Below, piece after piece: positions 44,118 to 53,668 of a stretch of DNA of 64,000 nt. How positions within the stretch are numbered: position 1 is the stretch's first letter; each line of letters opens with the position of its first letter. The notes under the pieces were generated by a model that saw only the letters and a program-made list of their open reading frames with translations, was not told where the DNA came from and ran no database searches. The stretch lies in contig NZ_JQNR01000005.1 of NCBI RefSeq assembly GCF_000745345.1, positions 2,976,001-3,040,000 of the forward strand, written 5' to 3'. The stretch comes from Actinacidiphila yeochonensis CN732. GTDB lineage: Bacteria; Actinomycetota; Actinomycetes; Streptomycetales; Streptomycetaceae. A program made the translations under genes and the position numbers.

Positions 44118-44123
44118 CAGACT
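44118..44123 (+). promoter_or_regulatory. Probable -10 of the cimA leader
   Basis: CAGACT followed by 6 nt and the GTG of the leader peptide at 44130. If this is the promoter, the leader peptide is translated from a leaderless mRNA, as at ilvB. The rest of 43969-44129 shows no gene. Confidence 0.45.
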
Positions 44124-44129
44124 GCCGAC

Positions 44130-44180
44130 GTGTCCTCGTACGCCCTGATTATTGGCAGCAGGCACGCCGGTCCGCAGTGA
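44130..44180 (+). CDS. cimA leader peptide (attenuator)
   Basis: 16-aa frame MSSYALIIGSRHAGPQ, with adjacent Ile-Ile encoded by ATT ATT, codons that are rare in this GC-rich genome. CimA starts the threonine-independent isoleucine route, so stalling at Ile codons when isoleucyl-tRNA is short would logically relieve the terminator 53 nt downstream. This parallels the ilvB leader. Confidence 0.72.
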   Translation: MSSYALIIGSRHAGPQ

Positions 44181-44232
44181 CGCCCTGACTGACCCCAGTA
44201 GGACGCCATCGTGCCCCAGACCCGCGTGCAGA

Positions 44233-44258
44233 CCTCTCGCATCCGCGAGAGGTTTTTT
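44233..44258 (+). terminator. cimA attenuator terminator
   Basis: CCTCTCGC (44233-44240) and GCGAGAGG (44245-44252), a perfect 8-bp stem with loop ATCC, followed at once by TTTTTT. It lies 130 nt before the cimA ATG and well after the leuB and ilvE genes, so its job is in the cimA leader. Confidence 0.88.
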
Positions 44259-44388
44259 CGTTTCCCGGCCCACCCGCGCCGGGGGCGTTCCGCACGAGGG
44301 GCGAGGGGGCAAGTGGAGTCGGAACCTCCGGACGGCAGCCCGCGCGGCCCGGAGGCCACCCCGTCCACCGACAGGAGTTGCATCAGCC

Positions 44389-46002
44389 ATGACCGCCGAA
44401 CGCGACGACGGCTTCCACGTCTTCGACACCACCCTGCGCGACGGCGCCCAGCGCGAGGGCATCAACCTCACCGTCGCCGACAAGCTCGCCATCGCCCGGC
44501 ACCTGGACGACTTCGGCGTGGGCTTCATCGAGGGCGGCTGGCCGGGGGCCAACCCCCGGGACACCGAGTTCTTCGCGCGCGCCGCCGCCGAACTCGACCT
44601 GCGCCACGCCACCCTCGTCGCCTTCGGCGCCACCCGCCGGGCCGGCGGCTCGGCCGCCGAGGACCCGCAGGTGCGGGCGCTGCTGGAGTCGGGCGCCCCG
44701 GTGGTCACCCTCGTCGCCAAGGCACACGACCGGCACGTCGAACTCGCCCTGCGCACCACGCTGGAGGAGAACCTGGCGATGGTCCGGGACACCGTCTCCC
44801 ACCTGGTGGCCCAGGGCCGGCGGGTCTTCGTCGACTGCGAGCACTTCTTCGACGGCTACCGCGCCAACCCCGAGTACGCCACCTCCGTCGTCGCCGCCGC
44901 GCACGAGGCCGGCGCCTCCGTGGTGGTGCTGTGCGACACCAACGGCGGCATGCTGCCCGCCCAGGTGGGCGCCGTCACCGCCGAGGTGCTCGCCGCCACC
45001 GGCGCCCGGCTCGGCATCCACGCCCAGGACGACACCGGCTGCGCGGTCGCCAACAGCCTCGCCGCCGTGGACGCCGGCGCCACCCACGTGCAGTGCACCG
45101 CCAACGGCTACGGCGAGCGGGTCGGCAACGCCAACCTCTTCCCGGTGGTCGCCGCCCTGGAGCTGAAGCAGGGCCGGCGGGTGCTGCCCGAGGGCTCGCT
45201 CGGCGAGATGACCCGCATCTCCCACGCCATCGCCGAGATCGTCAACCTGCCGTCCTCCACGCACCAGCCGTACGTGGGCGTGTCGGCGTTCGCGCACAAG
45301 GCAGGACTGCACGCCTCCGCGATCAAGGTCGACCCCGACCTCTACCAGCACATCGACCCCGAGCAGGTCGGCAACACCATGCGGATGCTGGTCTCCGACA
45401 TGGCCGGCCGCGCCTCCATCGAGCTCAAGGGCAAGGAGCTCGGCATCGACCTCGGCGGCGACCGCGAGGTGGTCGGCCGTGTGGTGGAGCGGGTCAAGGA
45501 GCGCGAGCTCAAGGGCTACACCTACGAGGCCGCCGACGCCTCCTTCGCGCTGCTGCTCCACGACGAGCTGCAGCGGTCCCGCACCGGCGAGGAGCCCGGC
45601 CGCTTCTTCCGCACGGAGTCCTGGCGCGTCATCACCGAGGACCGGCCCGACGGCACGCACGCCAACGAGGCCACGGTGAAGCTGTGGGCCAAGGGTGAGC
45701 GCATCGTCGCCACCGCCGAGGGCAACGGCCCGGTCAACGCCCTGGACCGGGCGCTGCGGGTGGCCCTGGAGCGGATCTACCCGCAGCTCGCCGGCTTCGC
45801 GCTGGTCGACTACCGGGTGCGCATCCTCGAAGGCCGTTCCGGCACCGACTCCACCACCCGGGTGCTCATCACCACCAGCGACGGCGGCGCCGAGTGGTCC
45901 ACGGTCGGCGTCGCCGACAACGTGATCGCCGCGTCCTGGCAGGCACTCGACGACGCCTACGCCTACGGCCTGCTGCGGGCCGGCCTGGAACCGGGGGAGT
46001 AG
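44389..46002 (+). CDS. cimA: Citramalate synthase
   Basis: 537-aa HMGL-like/isopropylmalate-synthase family enzyme condensing acetyl-CoA with pyruvate to (R)-citramalate, precursor of 2-oxobutyrate and isoleucine. Signature VFDTTLRDGAQREGINLTVADK at residues ~10-31, VLCDTNGGMLP, the metal-binding HAQDDTGCAVANSL, CTANGYGERVGNANL, and a C-terminal LeuA_dimer regulatory domain (ALVDYRVRILEGRSGTDSTTRV) that binds isoleucine for feedback. ATG 44389 has AGGAG 10 nt upstream. The full length separates it from the HMG-CoA lyases. Expression is probably attenuated by the leader described. Confidence 0.93.
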   Translation: MTAERDDGFHVFDTTLRDGAQREGINLTVADKLAIARHLDDFGVGFIEGGWPGANPRDTEFFARAAAELDLRHATLVAFGATRRAGGSAAEDPQVRALLESGAPVVTLVAKAHDRHVELALRTTLEENLAMVRDTVSHLVAQGRRVFVDCEHFFDGYRANPEYATSVVAAAHEAGASVVVLCDTNGGMLPAQVGAVTAEVLAATGARLGIHAQDDTGCAVANSLAAVDAGATHVQCTANGYGERVGNANLFPVVAALELKQGRRVLPEGSLGEMTRISHAIAEIVNLPSSTHQPYVGVSAFAHKAGLHASAIKVDPDLYQHIDPEQVGNTMRMLVSDMAGRASIELKGKELGIDLGGDREVVGRVVERVKERELKGYTYEAADASFALLLHDELQRSRTGEEPGRFFRTESWRVITEDRPDGTHANEATVKLWAKGERIVATAEGNGPVNALDRALRVALERIYPQLAGFALVDYRVRILEGRSGTDSTTRVLITTSDGGAEWSTVGVADNVIAASWQALDDAYAYGLLRAGLEPGE

Positions 46003-46173
46003 CGGCCGCCGGCACCAGGCCGACGCCCCCGGAGCGGGCGCGTGCCGAGCGGTGCGCACGCCGTGCCACCAGCGCACGGCGCCGGGCGGCGGGCGGCGGG
46101 CGGCAGGCAGGCGGTGGCGTGCGGCGGGCGGCCGGTGGCGGGAAACCCGGTGGGTCCGGACCGCCCGCGCCCC

Positions 46174-46179
46174 TACCCT
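46174..46179 (+). promoter_or_regulatory. -10 box of the GNAT gene (leaderless)
   Basis: TACCCT with 7 nt before the ATG at 46187. Confidence 0.55.
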
Positions 46180-46186
46180 GCCCACC

Positions 46187-46800
46187 ATGACCGATGCAGC
46201 GGATCGTTTCGCCGACAAGGCCGGCCGGCCACCGGTACCCCGCGCCCGCCCCGCCGACGCCGACCGGGCGGGCGCGGCGGACGGGCCGAGAGGGCGGGCG
46301 CGGCCGGCGGGGTGGGCGCGGGGGCCGCGGTGGTGCGGCCGGCCCGGCCCGGGGACGCCGCGGCCATCGCTCACGTCCACGTCGCCTCGCGTGAGAGCAC
46401 CATGCCCTACCTCCCGCCGCGCCGCCGCAGCGACGCCGAGGTGGTGGCCTGGGTCGCCGAGGTGATGCTGCCGGGGTCCGCCGTGTGGGTGGCCGAGGAC
46501 CCGGTAGGCGCGGTCGTCGGGTACGCGGCGGTGGCGGGGGAGGTGCTGGAGCACCTGTACCTGCTGCCCGGCGTGCTGCGCCGGGGCATCGGCTCGCGGC
46601 TGCTGGAACAGGCCCGGCGGCACCGGCCCGGCGGCCTGACCCTGCACGTCTTCCAGCGGAACACCGGCGCCCGGGCCTTCTACGCCCGCCACGGCTTCAC
46701 GGTGGTGGACCTGGACGACGGTTCGCGGAACATGGAGCACGAGCCCGCCATGACGCTGCGCTGGGAACCGGTGACCAACGGCACACCTACCGACGGGTAA
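46187..46800 (+). CDS. GNAT-family N-acetyltransferase, frameshifted near the N-terminus
   Basis: About 204 aa after repair. The GNAT core begins at [22 protein letters not shown] and includes [35 protein letters not shown], the acetyl-CoA loop (R-R-G-I-G-S), and the C-terminal [22 protein letters not shown]. Acceptor unknown. The leaderless ATG 46187 opens a different frame ([16 protein letters not shown]); one extra G near the GGGG at 46309-46312 joins the two parts. If the sequence is right, only an internal GTG near 46331 could give the domain alone. Confidence 0.75.
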
Positions 46801-46821
46801 CCGGTGGGGGTGCCGGAGCCG

Positions 46822-46827
46822 TAGGGT
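46822..46827 (+). promoter_or_regulatory. -10 box of the CoA-lyase pair
   Basis: TAGGGT predicting a start at about 46834, i.e. downstream of the GTG at 46826 but upstream of the ATG at 46868. This decides against the longer reading frame of the next gene. Confidence 0.5.
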
Positions 46828-46867
46828 GAGCGCCGGACCCTCGACCGCGATCCACCGGGAGATGCGT

Positions 46868-47968
46868 ATGCGCTCGGCGAAGGACTTCTTCCGCCCGCTG
46901 GCCGTCGGGGCGCCGGCCCCCCTCAGGGAGGTCCCGTTCCGCCCGTCACGGATGATCCACTTCTTCGACCCCGGCAACGAGAAGATGGCCGCGAAGGTGC
47001 CCGCCCTCGTCCCGCAGGTCGACGTACTGCTCGGCAACCTGGAGGACGCCGTGCCCGCCGACCGCAAGGAGGCCGCGCGGGCCGGGCTGCTGAGGACCGC
47101 CCGCGCCACCGATCTGGGCGCCACCCAGCTGTGGACCCGGATCAACAGCCTCGACTCGCCCTGGGCGCTGGACGACCTGCTCACCCTCGTCCCCGGCATC
47201 GGCGACCGGCTCGACGTCGTCATGGTCCCCAAGGTCGAGGGCGCCCAGGACATCCACTACGTCGACCGGCTGCTGGCCCAGCTGGAGGCGAAGGCGGGGC
47301 TGACCCGGCCGGTCCTGGTGCACGCCATCCTGGAGACCGCCGCCGGGGTGGCCAACGTCGAGGAGATCGCCGGTGCCAGTCCGCGCATGCAGGGCATCTC
47401 GCTCGGCCCCGCCGACCTCGCCGCGAGCCGCCGGATGAAGACCACCCGGGTGGGCGGCGGCCATCCGGGCTACCTCGTCCGCGAGGACCCCGCCCCCGGC
47501 GCCCCCGCCGACGCCCCGCGCGCCTCCCACCAGCAGGACCTGTGGCACTACACGCTCGCCCGGATGGTCGACGCCTGCGCGGCGCACGGAATCCTCCCCT
47601 ACTACGGGCCGTTCGGCGACATCCGGGACACCACCGCCTGCGAGGACCAGTTCCGCAACGCCTTCCTGCTCGGCTGCGTCGGCGCCTGGACCCTCCACCC
47701 GGCGCAGATCCCGCTGGCCCGCCGGGTGTTCTCGCCCGACCCGGCGGACGTCGCCTGGGCCCGCCGGGTGATCGCCGCCATGGGCGACGGCACCGGCGCG
47801 GTGATGATCGACGGCAGGATGCAGGACGACGCCACGTACAAGCAGTGCCAGGTGGTCGCCGGCCTCGCCGACGCCCTCGCCGCCCGCGACCCCGAACTCG
47901 CCCGCGCCTACGCCCGCGCCCACATCCACACCGACGCCTACGACACCGCCACGGAGGCCGCCCGATGA
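46868..47968 (+). CDS. HpcH/HpaI-family CoA ester lyase (malyl-CoA lyase-like)
   Basis: 366 aa. The CitE/malyl-CoA lyase barrel is recognisable: [39 protein letters not shown] (nucleotide and metal Glu-Asp motif), [35 protein letters not shown] (metal Glu), [12 protein letters not shown], and a C-terminal MIDGRMQD lid. Such enzymes cleave or form malyl-CoA or methylmalyl-CoA, as in the ethylmalonyl-CoA pathway. ATG 46868 is preferred, with GGGAG 6 nt before it and a promoter between it and the upstream GTG 46826. ATGA overlap with the next gene. Confidence 0.8.
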   Translation: MRSAKDFFRPLAVGAPAPLREVPFRPSRMIHFFDPGNEKMAAKVPALVPQVDVLLGNLEDAVPADRKEAARAGLLRTARATDLGATQLWTRINSLDSPWALDDLLTLVPGIGDRLDVVMVPKVEGAQDIHYVDRLLAQLEAKAGLTRPVLVHAILETAAGVANVEEIAGASPRMQGISLGPADLAASRRMKTTRVGGGHPGYLVREDPAPGAPADAPRASHQQDLWHYTLARMVDACAAHGILPYYGPFGDIRDTTACEDQFRNAFLLGCVGAWTLHPAQIPLARRVFSPDPADVAWARRVIAAMGDGTGAVMIDGRMQDDATYKQCQVVAGLADALAARDPELARAYARAHIHTDAYDTATEAAR

Positions 47969-48873
47969 CCAGCCCCGCCGCCCCCGCCCCCGCCGGAGGC
48001 GCCGACCCGGCCGGCCCCCGCCCGCGCCGCTCGGTGCTGTACATGCCCGGCGCCAACGCGCGCGCCCTGGAGAAGGCCAGGACCCTCCCCGCCGACGCGC
48101 TGATCCTGGACCTGGAGGACTCCGTCGCCCCCGACGCCAAGGCCGAGGCACGCGAACGGGTCGCCGCCGCGGTGGCCGGCGGCGGCTACGGCCACCGCGA
48201 GGTCGCCGTCCGGGTGAACGCCCCCGGCACCCCCTGGTACGCCGACGACCTGCGGGCCGCCGCCGCGGCCGGACCGGACGCGGTCGTGGTGCCCAAGGTG
48301 GAGTCGGCCGCGACCGTCCGCGAGGTCGAGCAGGCGCTGGAGGCGGCGGGCGCCCCCGGGCACACCGCCGTCTGGGCCATGCTGGAGACCCCGCTGGGGC
48401 TGCTGGACGCCCGCGCGGTGGCCGCCGCCTCGCCCCGGCTGGCCGTCCTCGTCATGGGCACCAACGACCTCGTGAAGGAACTGCGCGCCGAACACGTCCC
48501 CGGCCGCGCGCCGCTGCTCGCAGCGCTCTCCCTCGCGGTCCTCGCCGCCCGCGCGGCGGGCAAGACCATCTTGGACGGTGTCTACAACGACGTGACCGAT
48601 CTGCCGGGCTTCGAGGAGGAGACCCGCCAAGCCCGGCAGCTCGGCTTCGACGGCAGGACGCTGATCCACCCGCGCCAGATCGAACCCTGCAACCGCGTCT
48701 TCAGCCCCGCCCCGGAGGAGGTCGAACGCGCCGGACGGATCATCGCCGCCTTCGAAGATGCCACGTCACAGGGGCGCGGCGTGGTCACGGTGGACGGCCG
48801 GATGGTCGAGAACCTGCACGTGGAGGAGGCCAGGCGGGTACTCGCGCTGGCCGCTGCGGTGGCCGGCCGCTGA
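47965..48873 (+). CDS. HpcH/HpaI-family CoA ester lyase (CitE-like)
   Basis: 302-aa paralogue of the preceding gene, of the shorter CitE type: [103 protein letters not shown] and [17 protein letters not shown]. It probably cleaves (S)-citramalyl-CoA or malyl-CoA-like thioesters. It overlaps the first lyase by ATGA, so the two are made together, either as successive steps or as subunits. No citrate-lyase alpha or gamma subunits are nearby, so true citrate lyase is excluded here. Confidence 0.82.
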   Translation: MTSPAAPAPAGGADPAGPRPRRSVLYMPGANARALEKARTLPADALILDLEDSVAPDAKAEARERVAAAVAGGGYGHREVAVRVNAPGTPWYADDLRAAAAAGPDAVVVPKVESAATVREVEQALEAAGAPGHTAVWAMLETPLGLLDARAVAAASPRLAVLVMGTNDLVKELRAEHVPGRAPLLAALSLAVLAARAAGKTILDGVYNDVTDLPGFEEETRQARQLGFDGRTLIHPRQIEPCNRVFSPAPEEVERAGRIIAAFEDATSQGRGVVTVDGRMVENLHVEEARRVLALAAAVAGR

Positions 48874-48897
48874 CCCGGGCGGCCGACCCGGGGGCCG

Positions 48898-48959
48898 GTG
48901 TCCTCGGGCCGGTCGCCGGGCGTGACTGTCGGGTTCCACCATGAAGTGCCCGAGGACAC
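48898..48959. repeat. Long inverted repeat between lyase and carboxylase genes
   Basis: GTGTCCTCGGGC (48898-48909) and GCCCGAGGACAC (48948-48959), perfect 12-bp arms around a 38-nt loop, 25 nt after the lyase stop and 40 nt before the pccB promoter. It may be a terminator for the lyase pair or a regulator site for pccB. Confidence 0.5.
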
Positions 48960-48998
48960 TGTACGAAGTCGATGGCCCGTTCCGTGGGCTTTCGCTCG

Positions 48999-49004
48999 TA
49001 GTGT
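48999..49004 (+). promoter_or_regulatory. -10 box of the carboxylase beta gene (leaderless)
   Basis: TAGTGT followed by 6 nt and the ATG at 49011. Confidence 0.6.
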
Positions 49005-49010
49005 CGATAC

Positions 49011-50594
49011 ATGACCACATCGCAAGAGGTGCCTGTCACGGCGGACGACGCCCACGGGCGCGTCGCCGAACTCCGAGCGATCCGCGAGGAGGTGCGGCGG
49101 GGGCCGAGCGAGAAGGCGACCGAGGCCCAGAGGGCCAAGGGGAAGCTCACGGCCCGCGAGCGGATCGACCTCCTGCTGGACGAGGACTCCTTCCACGAGG
49201 TGGAGGGGCTGCGCCGGCACCGGGCGACCGGGTTCGGGCTGGAGGGCAAGCGCCCCTACACCGACGGTGTGATCACCGGCTGGGGCACCGTGCACGGCCG
49301 GACGGTGTTCGTCTACGCGCACGACTTCCGGATCTTCGGCGGAGCCCTCGGCGAGGCGCACGCCCAGAAGATCCACAAGATCATGGACATGGCCATCTCG
49401 GCCGGCGCGCCCCTGGTCTCCCTCAACGACGGGGCCGGCGCGCGTATCCAGGAGGGCGTCTCCGCGCTCGCCGGCTACGGCGGCATCTTCCAGCGCAACA
49501 CCCGCGCCTCCGGCGTCATCCCGCAGATCTCGGTGATGCTCGGCCCGTGCGCGGGCGGCGCCGCCTACTCCCCGGCGCTCACCGACTTCGTGTTCATGGT
49601 CCGCGAGACCTCGCAGATGTTCATCACCGGCCCCGACGTCGTCAAGGCCGTCACCGGTGAGGACATCACGCAGAACGGCCTGGGCGGCGCCGACGTGCAC
49701 GCCGGCATCTCCGGCGTCTCGCACTTCGCGTACGACGACGAGCAGCACTGCCTCGAAGAGGTCCGCTACCTGCTGTCGCTGCTGCCGCAGAACAACCGCG
49801 AGAACCCGCCGGCCGTGGAGTGCGCCGACCCCGTCGAGCGGCGCGGTGACTCGCTGCTGGACCTGGTGCCCGCCGACGGCAACCGCGCCTACGACATGCA
49901 CAAGGTCATCGAGGAGATCGTCGACGACGGCGAGTACCTGGAGGTCCACGAGCGCTGGGCCACCAACATCATCGTGGCGCTGGCCCGGCTCGACGGCCAG
50001 GTGGTCGGCATCGTCGCCAACCAGCCCGCCTCGCTGGCCGGCGTCCTCGACATCGAGGCGTCCGAGAAGGCCGCCCGCTTCGTGCAGATGTGCGACGCCT
50101 TCAACATCCCGATCGTCACCCTTCTGGACGTCCCCGGCTTCCTCCCCGGCGTCTCCCAGGAGCACGGTGGGATCATCCGGCACGGAGCGAAGCTGCTCTA
50201 CGCGTACTGCAACGCCACCGTGCCGCGGATCTCGCTGATCCTGCGCAAGGCCTACGGCGGCGCGTACATCGTGATGGACTCCCAGTCCATCGGCGCCGAC
50301 CTCACCTACGCGTGGCCGACCAACGAGATCGCGGTGATGGGCGCCGAGGGCGCGGCCAACGTGATCTTCCGCCGGCAGATCGCGGGGGCCGACGACCCCG
50401 AGGCGATGCGGTCCCGGATGGTGAAGGAGTACAAGGCCGAGCTGATGCACCCGTACTACGCCGCCGAGCGCGGCCTGGTGCACGACGTCATCGACCCGGC
50501 CGAGACCCGCGAGGTGCTCATCCACTCGCTGGCCATGCTCCGTACGAAGCACGCCGACCTGCCCTCCCGCAAGCACGGCAACCCGCCGCAGTGA
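49011..50594 (+). CDS. pccB: Acyl-CoA carboxylase beta (carboxyltransferase) subunit
   Basis: 527 aa. Transfers carboxyl from biotin to propionyl-CoA (or acetyl-/butyryl-CoA) to supply methylmalonyl-CoA and fatty acid precursors. Both crotonase-like halves are seen: N half with GKLTARERIDLLLDEDSF, SLNDGAGARIQEG, MLGPCAGGAAYSPALTDF; C half with VVGIVANQP, VTLLDVPGFLPGVSQEHGGIIRHGAKLLYAY, ILRKAYGGAYIVM and AVMGAEGAANVIFRR. Leaderless ATG 49011. Followed by the epsilon subunit; the biotinylated alpha subunit lies elsewhere, as usual in Streptomyces. PccB versus AccB specificity rests on the region resemblance, not on a residue I can prove. Confidence 0.92.
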   Translation: MTTSQEVPVTADDAHGRVAELRAIREEVRRGPSEKATEAQRAKGKLTARERIDLLLDEDSFHEVEGLRRHRATGFGLEGKRPYTDGVITGWGTVHGRTVFVYAHDFRIFGGALGEAHAQKIHKIMDMAISAGAPLVSLNDGAGARIQEGVSALAGYGGIFQRNTRASGVIPQISVMLGPCAGGAAYSPALTDFVFMVRETSQMFITGPDVVKAVTGEDITQNGLGGADVHAGISGVSHFAYDDEQHCLEEVRYLLSLLPQNNRENPPAVECADPVERRGDSLLDLVPADGNRAYDMHKVIEEIVDDGEYLEVHERWATNIIVALARLDGQVVGIVANQPASLAGVLDIEASEKAARFVQMCDAFNIPIVTLLDVPGFLPGVSQEHGGIIRHGAKLLYAYCNATVPRISLILRKAYGGAYIVMDSQSIGADLTYAWPTNEIAVMGAEGAANVIFRRQIAGADDPEAMRSRMVKEYKAELMHPYYAAERGLVHDVIDPAETREVLIHSLAMLRTKHADLPSRKHGNPPQ

Positions 50595-50695
50595 CCCGCC
50601 GCGGGGCGCCCGGCCCGCCGGACGCCCCGCAACCCCGCCCACTGCCACCGCCGCCGTCCGCCACCGCGGTCGGCGGCACACCACTGGAGACCATC

Positions 50696-50939
50696 GTGAG
50701 TACTCCCGCAGACGCCCCCGAACGCCCCCTCGATACCGCCCCCGGCCTCGACCTCTCCATAGTGCGCGTCGAGAAGGGCCACGCCGACGCCGAGGAGCTG
50801 GCCGCGCTCACCGCGCTGCTGCTCGCCCGCGCCGCCGCCGCGGGCACGCCGCCCCGCCCGCCCGGCCCGCTCCACCGCCGGCTGGCGCCGGCTGGAGCGC
50901 ACCCCCGGCTTCCGCGCCCCGCACTCCTGGCAGGGCTGA
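50696..50939 (+). CDS. Acyl-CoA carboxylase epsilon subunit, frameshifted
   Basis: About 80 aa after repair. The first part (LSIVRVEKGHADAEELAALTALLLARAAAA) is the epsilon-subunit helix that bridges alpha and beta; the family's C-terminal text GWRRLERTPGFRAPHSWQG is present but one frame away. The slip lies in the C-runs at about 50852-50868 and here requires removal of one base (or addition of two), unlike the other broken genes. Unrepaired, the frame runs on to 51079 with an Arg/Pro-rich tail. GTG 50696 lies 101 nt after pccB. Confidence 0.8.
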
Positions 50940-51125
50940 GCCCCTGCCGGTCCTGCCCGCCGGCTGAGCCCGCCGCGGGCCGCCGGCTGAGCCGTTCGCG
51001 AGCCCCCGGCCGAGCCCGGGCAGGGCCCGCCGCCCGGCTGCCGGCCCGCGCCGCGCGACCCGCCCGTCCCGTCCTGTGACGCGTGACCTGTGGCACCCGT
51101 GCGGCGCCCCCCCCATGACGAACAA

Positions 51126-51156
51126 CGGCGGCGCCCCCGCGAAGGGGGCGCCGCCG
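51126..51156 (-). terminator. Terminator after gltX
   Basis: CGGCGGCGCCCCC (51126-51138) and GGGGGCGCCGCCG (51144-51156), a perfect 13-bp stem with loop GCGAA, 21 nt past the minus-strand gltX stop. It could serve both converging units. Confidence 0.8.
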
Positions 51157-51176
51157 TCGGCGTTCAGGCGGGCGGG

Positions 51177-52688
51177 TCAGCCGGCGAGGCGGGCCAGCGC
51201 CGCGTCGATCCGGGCCAGCGTCCGCTCCCTGCCGAGCACCTGGAGCGACTCGAACAGCGGCAGCCCCACCGTCCGGCCGGTGACGGCCACCCGGACCGGC
51301 GCCTGCGCCTTGCCGAGCTTGAGGCCGTGCGCCTCGCCCGCCACCAGCACCGCGTCCTTCAGCGGCTCCGGCGCCGACCAGTCGGCCGCCGCCAGGTTCT
51401 CCCGGGCGGTGCGCAGCAGCGCGTCCGAGCCCTCCTTCATCGCCTTCGTCCACGACGCCTCGTCGAAGACCGGCTCGGGCAGGAAGAGGAAGTCGACGTT
51501 GGCGGTGATGTCCGACAGCACCGTCAGGCGGGTCTGCGCGTGCGGCGCGACGGCCTGCCAGGCCGCCTCGTCGAACGCCTCCGGCGCCCAGGGCGCGAAG
51601 GGCGCGCGGAGCCACGGCTCGCACGCGTCGGCGAAGGCCTTCACGTCCAGCAGCCGGATGTGGTCGGCGTTGATCGCCTCGGCCTTCTTCAGGTCGAACC
51701 GCGCCGGGTTGGCGTTCACGTCGGCGATCTCGAACCGCTCCACCAGCTCGTCGAGCGAGAAGACGTCCTGGTCCGCCGAGAACGACCAGCCCAGCAGCGA
51801 GAGGTAGTTGAGCAGCCCGTCGGGCAGGAAGCCGCGCTCCCGGTAGAGGTTGAGGGAGGCCTGCGGGTCGCGCTTGGAGAGCTTCTTGTTGCCCTCGCCC
51901 ATCACGTACGGCAGGTGGCCGAAGAGCGGGGTGCCGCCGGTGCCGACGCCCAGCTCCGCCAGTGCCTCGTACAGCGCGATCTGCCGCGGGGTGGAGGAGA
52001 GCAGGTCCTCGCCGCGCAGCACGTGGGTGATCCCCATCAGCGCGTCGTCGACCGGGTTCACCAGCGTGTAGAGGGGGGCGCCGTTGGCGCGGACGATGCC
52101 GTAGTCCGGCACGTTCTCCGGGGCGAAGGACAGCTCGCCGCGGACCAGGTCGGTGAAGGTGACGGTGCGGTCGGGCATCCGGAAGCGGACGATCGGGTCG
52201 CGCCCCTCCGCCCGGTAGGCGGCACGCTGCCCGTCGGTCAGGTCGCGGCACTGCCCGTCGTAGCCGGAGGGGCGGCCGGCCGCGCGGGCCGCCTCGCGCC
52301 GGGTCTCCAGCTCCTCGGCCGAGCAGTAGCACTCGTAGGCGCGGCCGGCCTCCAGCAGCCGGCGGGCCACGTCCGCGTACACGTCCATCCGCTGCGACTG
52401 GCGGTACGGCGCGTACGGGCCGCCGACCTCCGGGCCCTCGTCCCAGTCCAGGCCGAGCCAGCGCATCGCGTCCAGCAGCCGGCCGTAGGACTCCTCGGAG
52501 TCGCGGGCCGCGTCGGTGTCCTCGATGCGGAAGACCAGCGTGCCGTGGTGGTGCCGGGCGAAGGCCCAGTTGAACAGGGCGGTGCGGACCAGGCCGACAT
52601 GCGGGTTGCCGGTCGGGGAGGGGCAGAACCGGACGCGGACCGGCGTGTCGCCGGGAGCCGGGGCCGCGGGGGAGGTGGCGCTAGCCAC
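51177..52688 (-). CDS. gltX: Glutamate--tRNA ligase (non-discriminating type expected)
   Basis: 503-aa class I synthetase. HIGH-equivalent in [47 protein letters not shown], and KMSKS-equivalent NKKLSKRD in the catalytic core, followed by the helical anticodon-binding domain. Because gatCAB is present, it probably also charges tRNA(Gln) with glutamate for amidation; that is established for most actinobacteria. The start GTG 52688 overlaps the stop of the upstream FAH-family gene (GTGGCTAG), so it is coupled to it and shares its leaderless promoter. Confidence 0.95.
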   Translation of the reverse strand: MASATSPAAPAPGDTPVRVRFCPSPTGNPHVGLVRTALFNWAFARHHHGTLVFRIEDTDAARDSEESYGRLLDAMRWLGLDWDEGPEVGGPYAPYRQSQRMDVYADVARRLLEAGRAYECYCSAEELETRREAARAAGRPSGYDGQCRDLTDGQRAAYRAEGRDPIVRFRMPDRTVTFTDLVRGELSFAPENVPDYGIVRANGAPLYTLVNPVDDALMGITHVLRGEDLLSSTPRQIALYEALAELGVGTGGTPLFGHLPYVMGEGNKKLSKRDPQASLNLYRERGFLPDGLLNYLSLLGWSFSADQDVFSLDELVERFEIADVNANPARFDLKKAEAINADHIRLLDVKAFADACEPWLRAPFAPWAPEAFDEAAWQAVAPHAQTRLTVLSDITANVDFLFLPEPVFDEASWTKAMKEGSDALLRTARENLAAADWSAPEPLKDAVLVAGEAHGLKLGKAQAPVRVAVTGRTVGLPLFESLQVLGRERTLARIDAALARLAG

Positions 52689-53475
52689 GCGAGACGACCC
52701 TGTTGGTGAGGGTGCCGATGTTCTCGATGGTCACCGAGACCTCGTCGCCGGGGTTGAGCGGGCCGACCCCGGCCGGGGTGCCGGTGAGGATGACGTCGCC
52801 GGGCAGCAGCGTCATCGCCTCGGTGATGTTGACGACGAGCTCCTCGATGCCGTGCAGCATCTGCCGGGTCCGTCCGGCCTGCCGCAGCTCGCCGTTGACC
52901 GTCGCGGTGACAGCCAGGTCACCCGCAGCGTCGAGGTCCAGCGAGGTCTCGATCCACGGGCCCAGCGGGCAGGAGGAGTCGAAGCCCTTCGCGCGCGCCC
53001 ACTGCTTCTCGGCGCGCTGGGTGTCCCGGGCGGTCACGTCGTTCGCGCAGGTGTAGCCGAGGATCACGTCCTTGACCCGTTCGCGCGGCACGTCCCGGCA
53101 CAGCCGGCTGATGACGACCGCCAGCTCCGCCTCGTGGTGCACCTCCTGCGAGAAGGAGGGGTACACGATCGGGTCCCCGGGGCCGATCACCGAGGTGGAG
53201 GGCTTGAAGAAGGCCCACGGGGCGTCGGGCACCTCGTTGCCGAGCTCGGCGGCGTGGGCCGCGTAGTTGCGGCCGATGGCGACGACCTTGTTCGGCAGCA
53301 CCGGCGGCAGCAGCCGGACCTTGGCCAGCGGGACCTTGGTGCCGGACAGCTCGAACTCGCCGAACGGCACGCCCTTCATGATGTCGATGACGAGTCCGTC
53401 GGGGCCGTCGGCGGGGTCACCCTCGACTGACCCGAACCCGACGTTGCCGTCGATGGAGAACCTGGCGATGCGCAT
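52681..53475 (-). CDS. Fumarylacetoacetate hydrolase family protein
   Basis: 264 aa. C-terminal FAH fold: [34 protein letters not shown], the metal-binding [13 protein letters not shown] (E-x-E), [27 protein letters not shown] and [22 protein letters not shown]. Members hydrolyse or decarboxylate diketo acids, e.g. acylpyruvases or oxaloacetate decarboxylases; the substrate is not fixed by sequence. Leaderless ATG 53475. Operon with gltX by an 8-nt overlap, a pairing without an obvious metabolic reason. Confidence 0.88.
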   Translation of the reverse strand: MRIARFSIDGNVGFGSVEGDPADGPDGLVIDIMKGVPFGEFELSGTKVPLAKVRLLPPVLPNKVVAIGRNYAAHAAELGNEVPDAPWAFFKPSTSVIGPGDPIVYPSFSQEVHHEAELAVVISRLCRDVPRERVKDVILGYTCANDVTARDTQRAEKQWARAKGFDSSCPLGPWIETSLDLDAAGDLAVTATVNGELRQAGRTRQMLHGIEELVVNITEAMTLLPGDVILTGTPAGVGPLNPGDEVSVTIENIGTLTNRVVSRG

Positions 53476-53482
53476 GGCACTC

Positions 53483-53488
53483 AGCCTA
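53483..53488 (-). promoter_or_regulatory. -10 box of the FAH-gltX operon (leaderless)
   Basis: TAGGCT on the minus strand with 7 nt before the ATG at 53475. Confidence 0.6.
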
Positions 53489-53632
53489 GTGCCGTGACCG
53501 GCGCGGTTCCCTCCGGCGGCGGCGCGCCCCGGGTAGGTGCGGGCGCGCGGCCCGGACTACGCGGAGCACGGGAACCGGGATGCGACGCGACGGGTGCGTG
53601 CGGGCGCGCGCCCCGGACATCAGAGGCACCCG

Positions 53633-53652
53633 GGGCGGACGGTCGTCCGCCC
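53633..53652 (-). terminator. Hairpin after the 82-aa peptide gene
   Basis: GGGCGGAC (53633-53640) and GTCCGCCC (53645-53652), perfect 8-bp arms with a 4-nt loop, 16 nt beyond the stop of the minus-strand peptide gene. The zone 53530-53630 also has a direct repeat of GTGCGGGCGCGCG. Confidence 0.5.
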
Positions 53653-53668
53653 GTCCTGGCCGCGGCCC

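Noticed and set aside
46826-46868. GTG 46826 as start of the first CoA lyase
   Set aside because: It falls inside the TAGGGT -10 box, so the codon would not be in the mRNA; ATG 46868 has GGGAG at proper spacing.
46868-48873. Citrate lyase operon
   Set aside because: Only beta-type lyases are present; no alpha, gamma or prosthetic-group genes.
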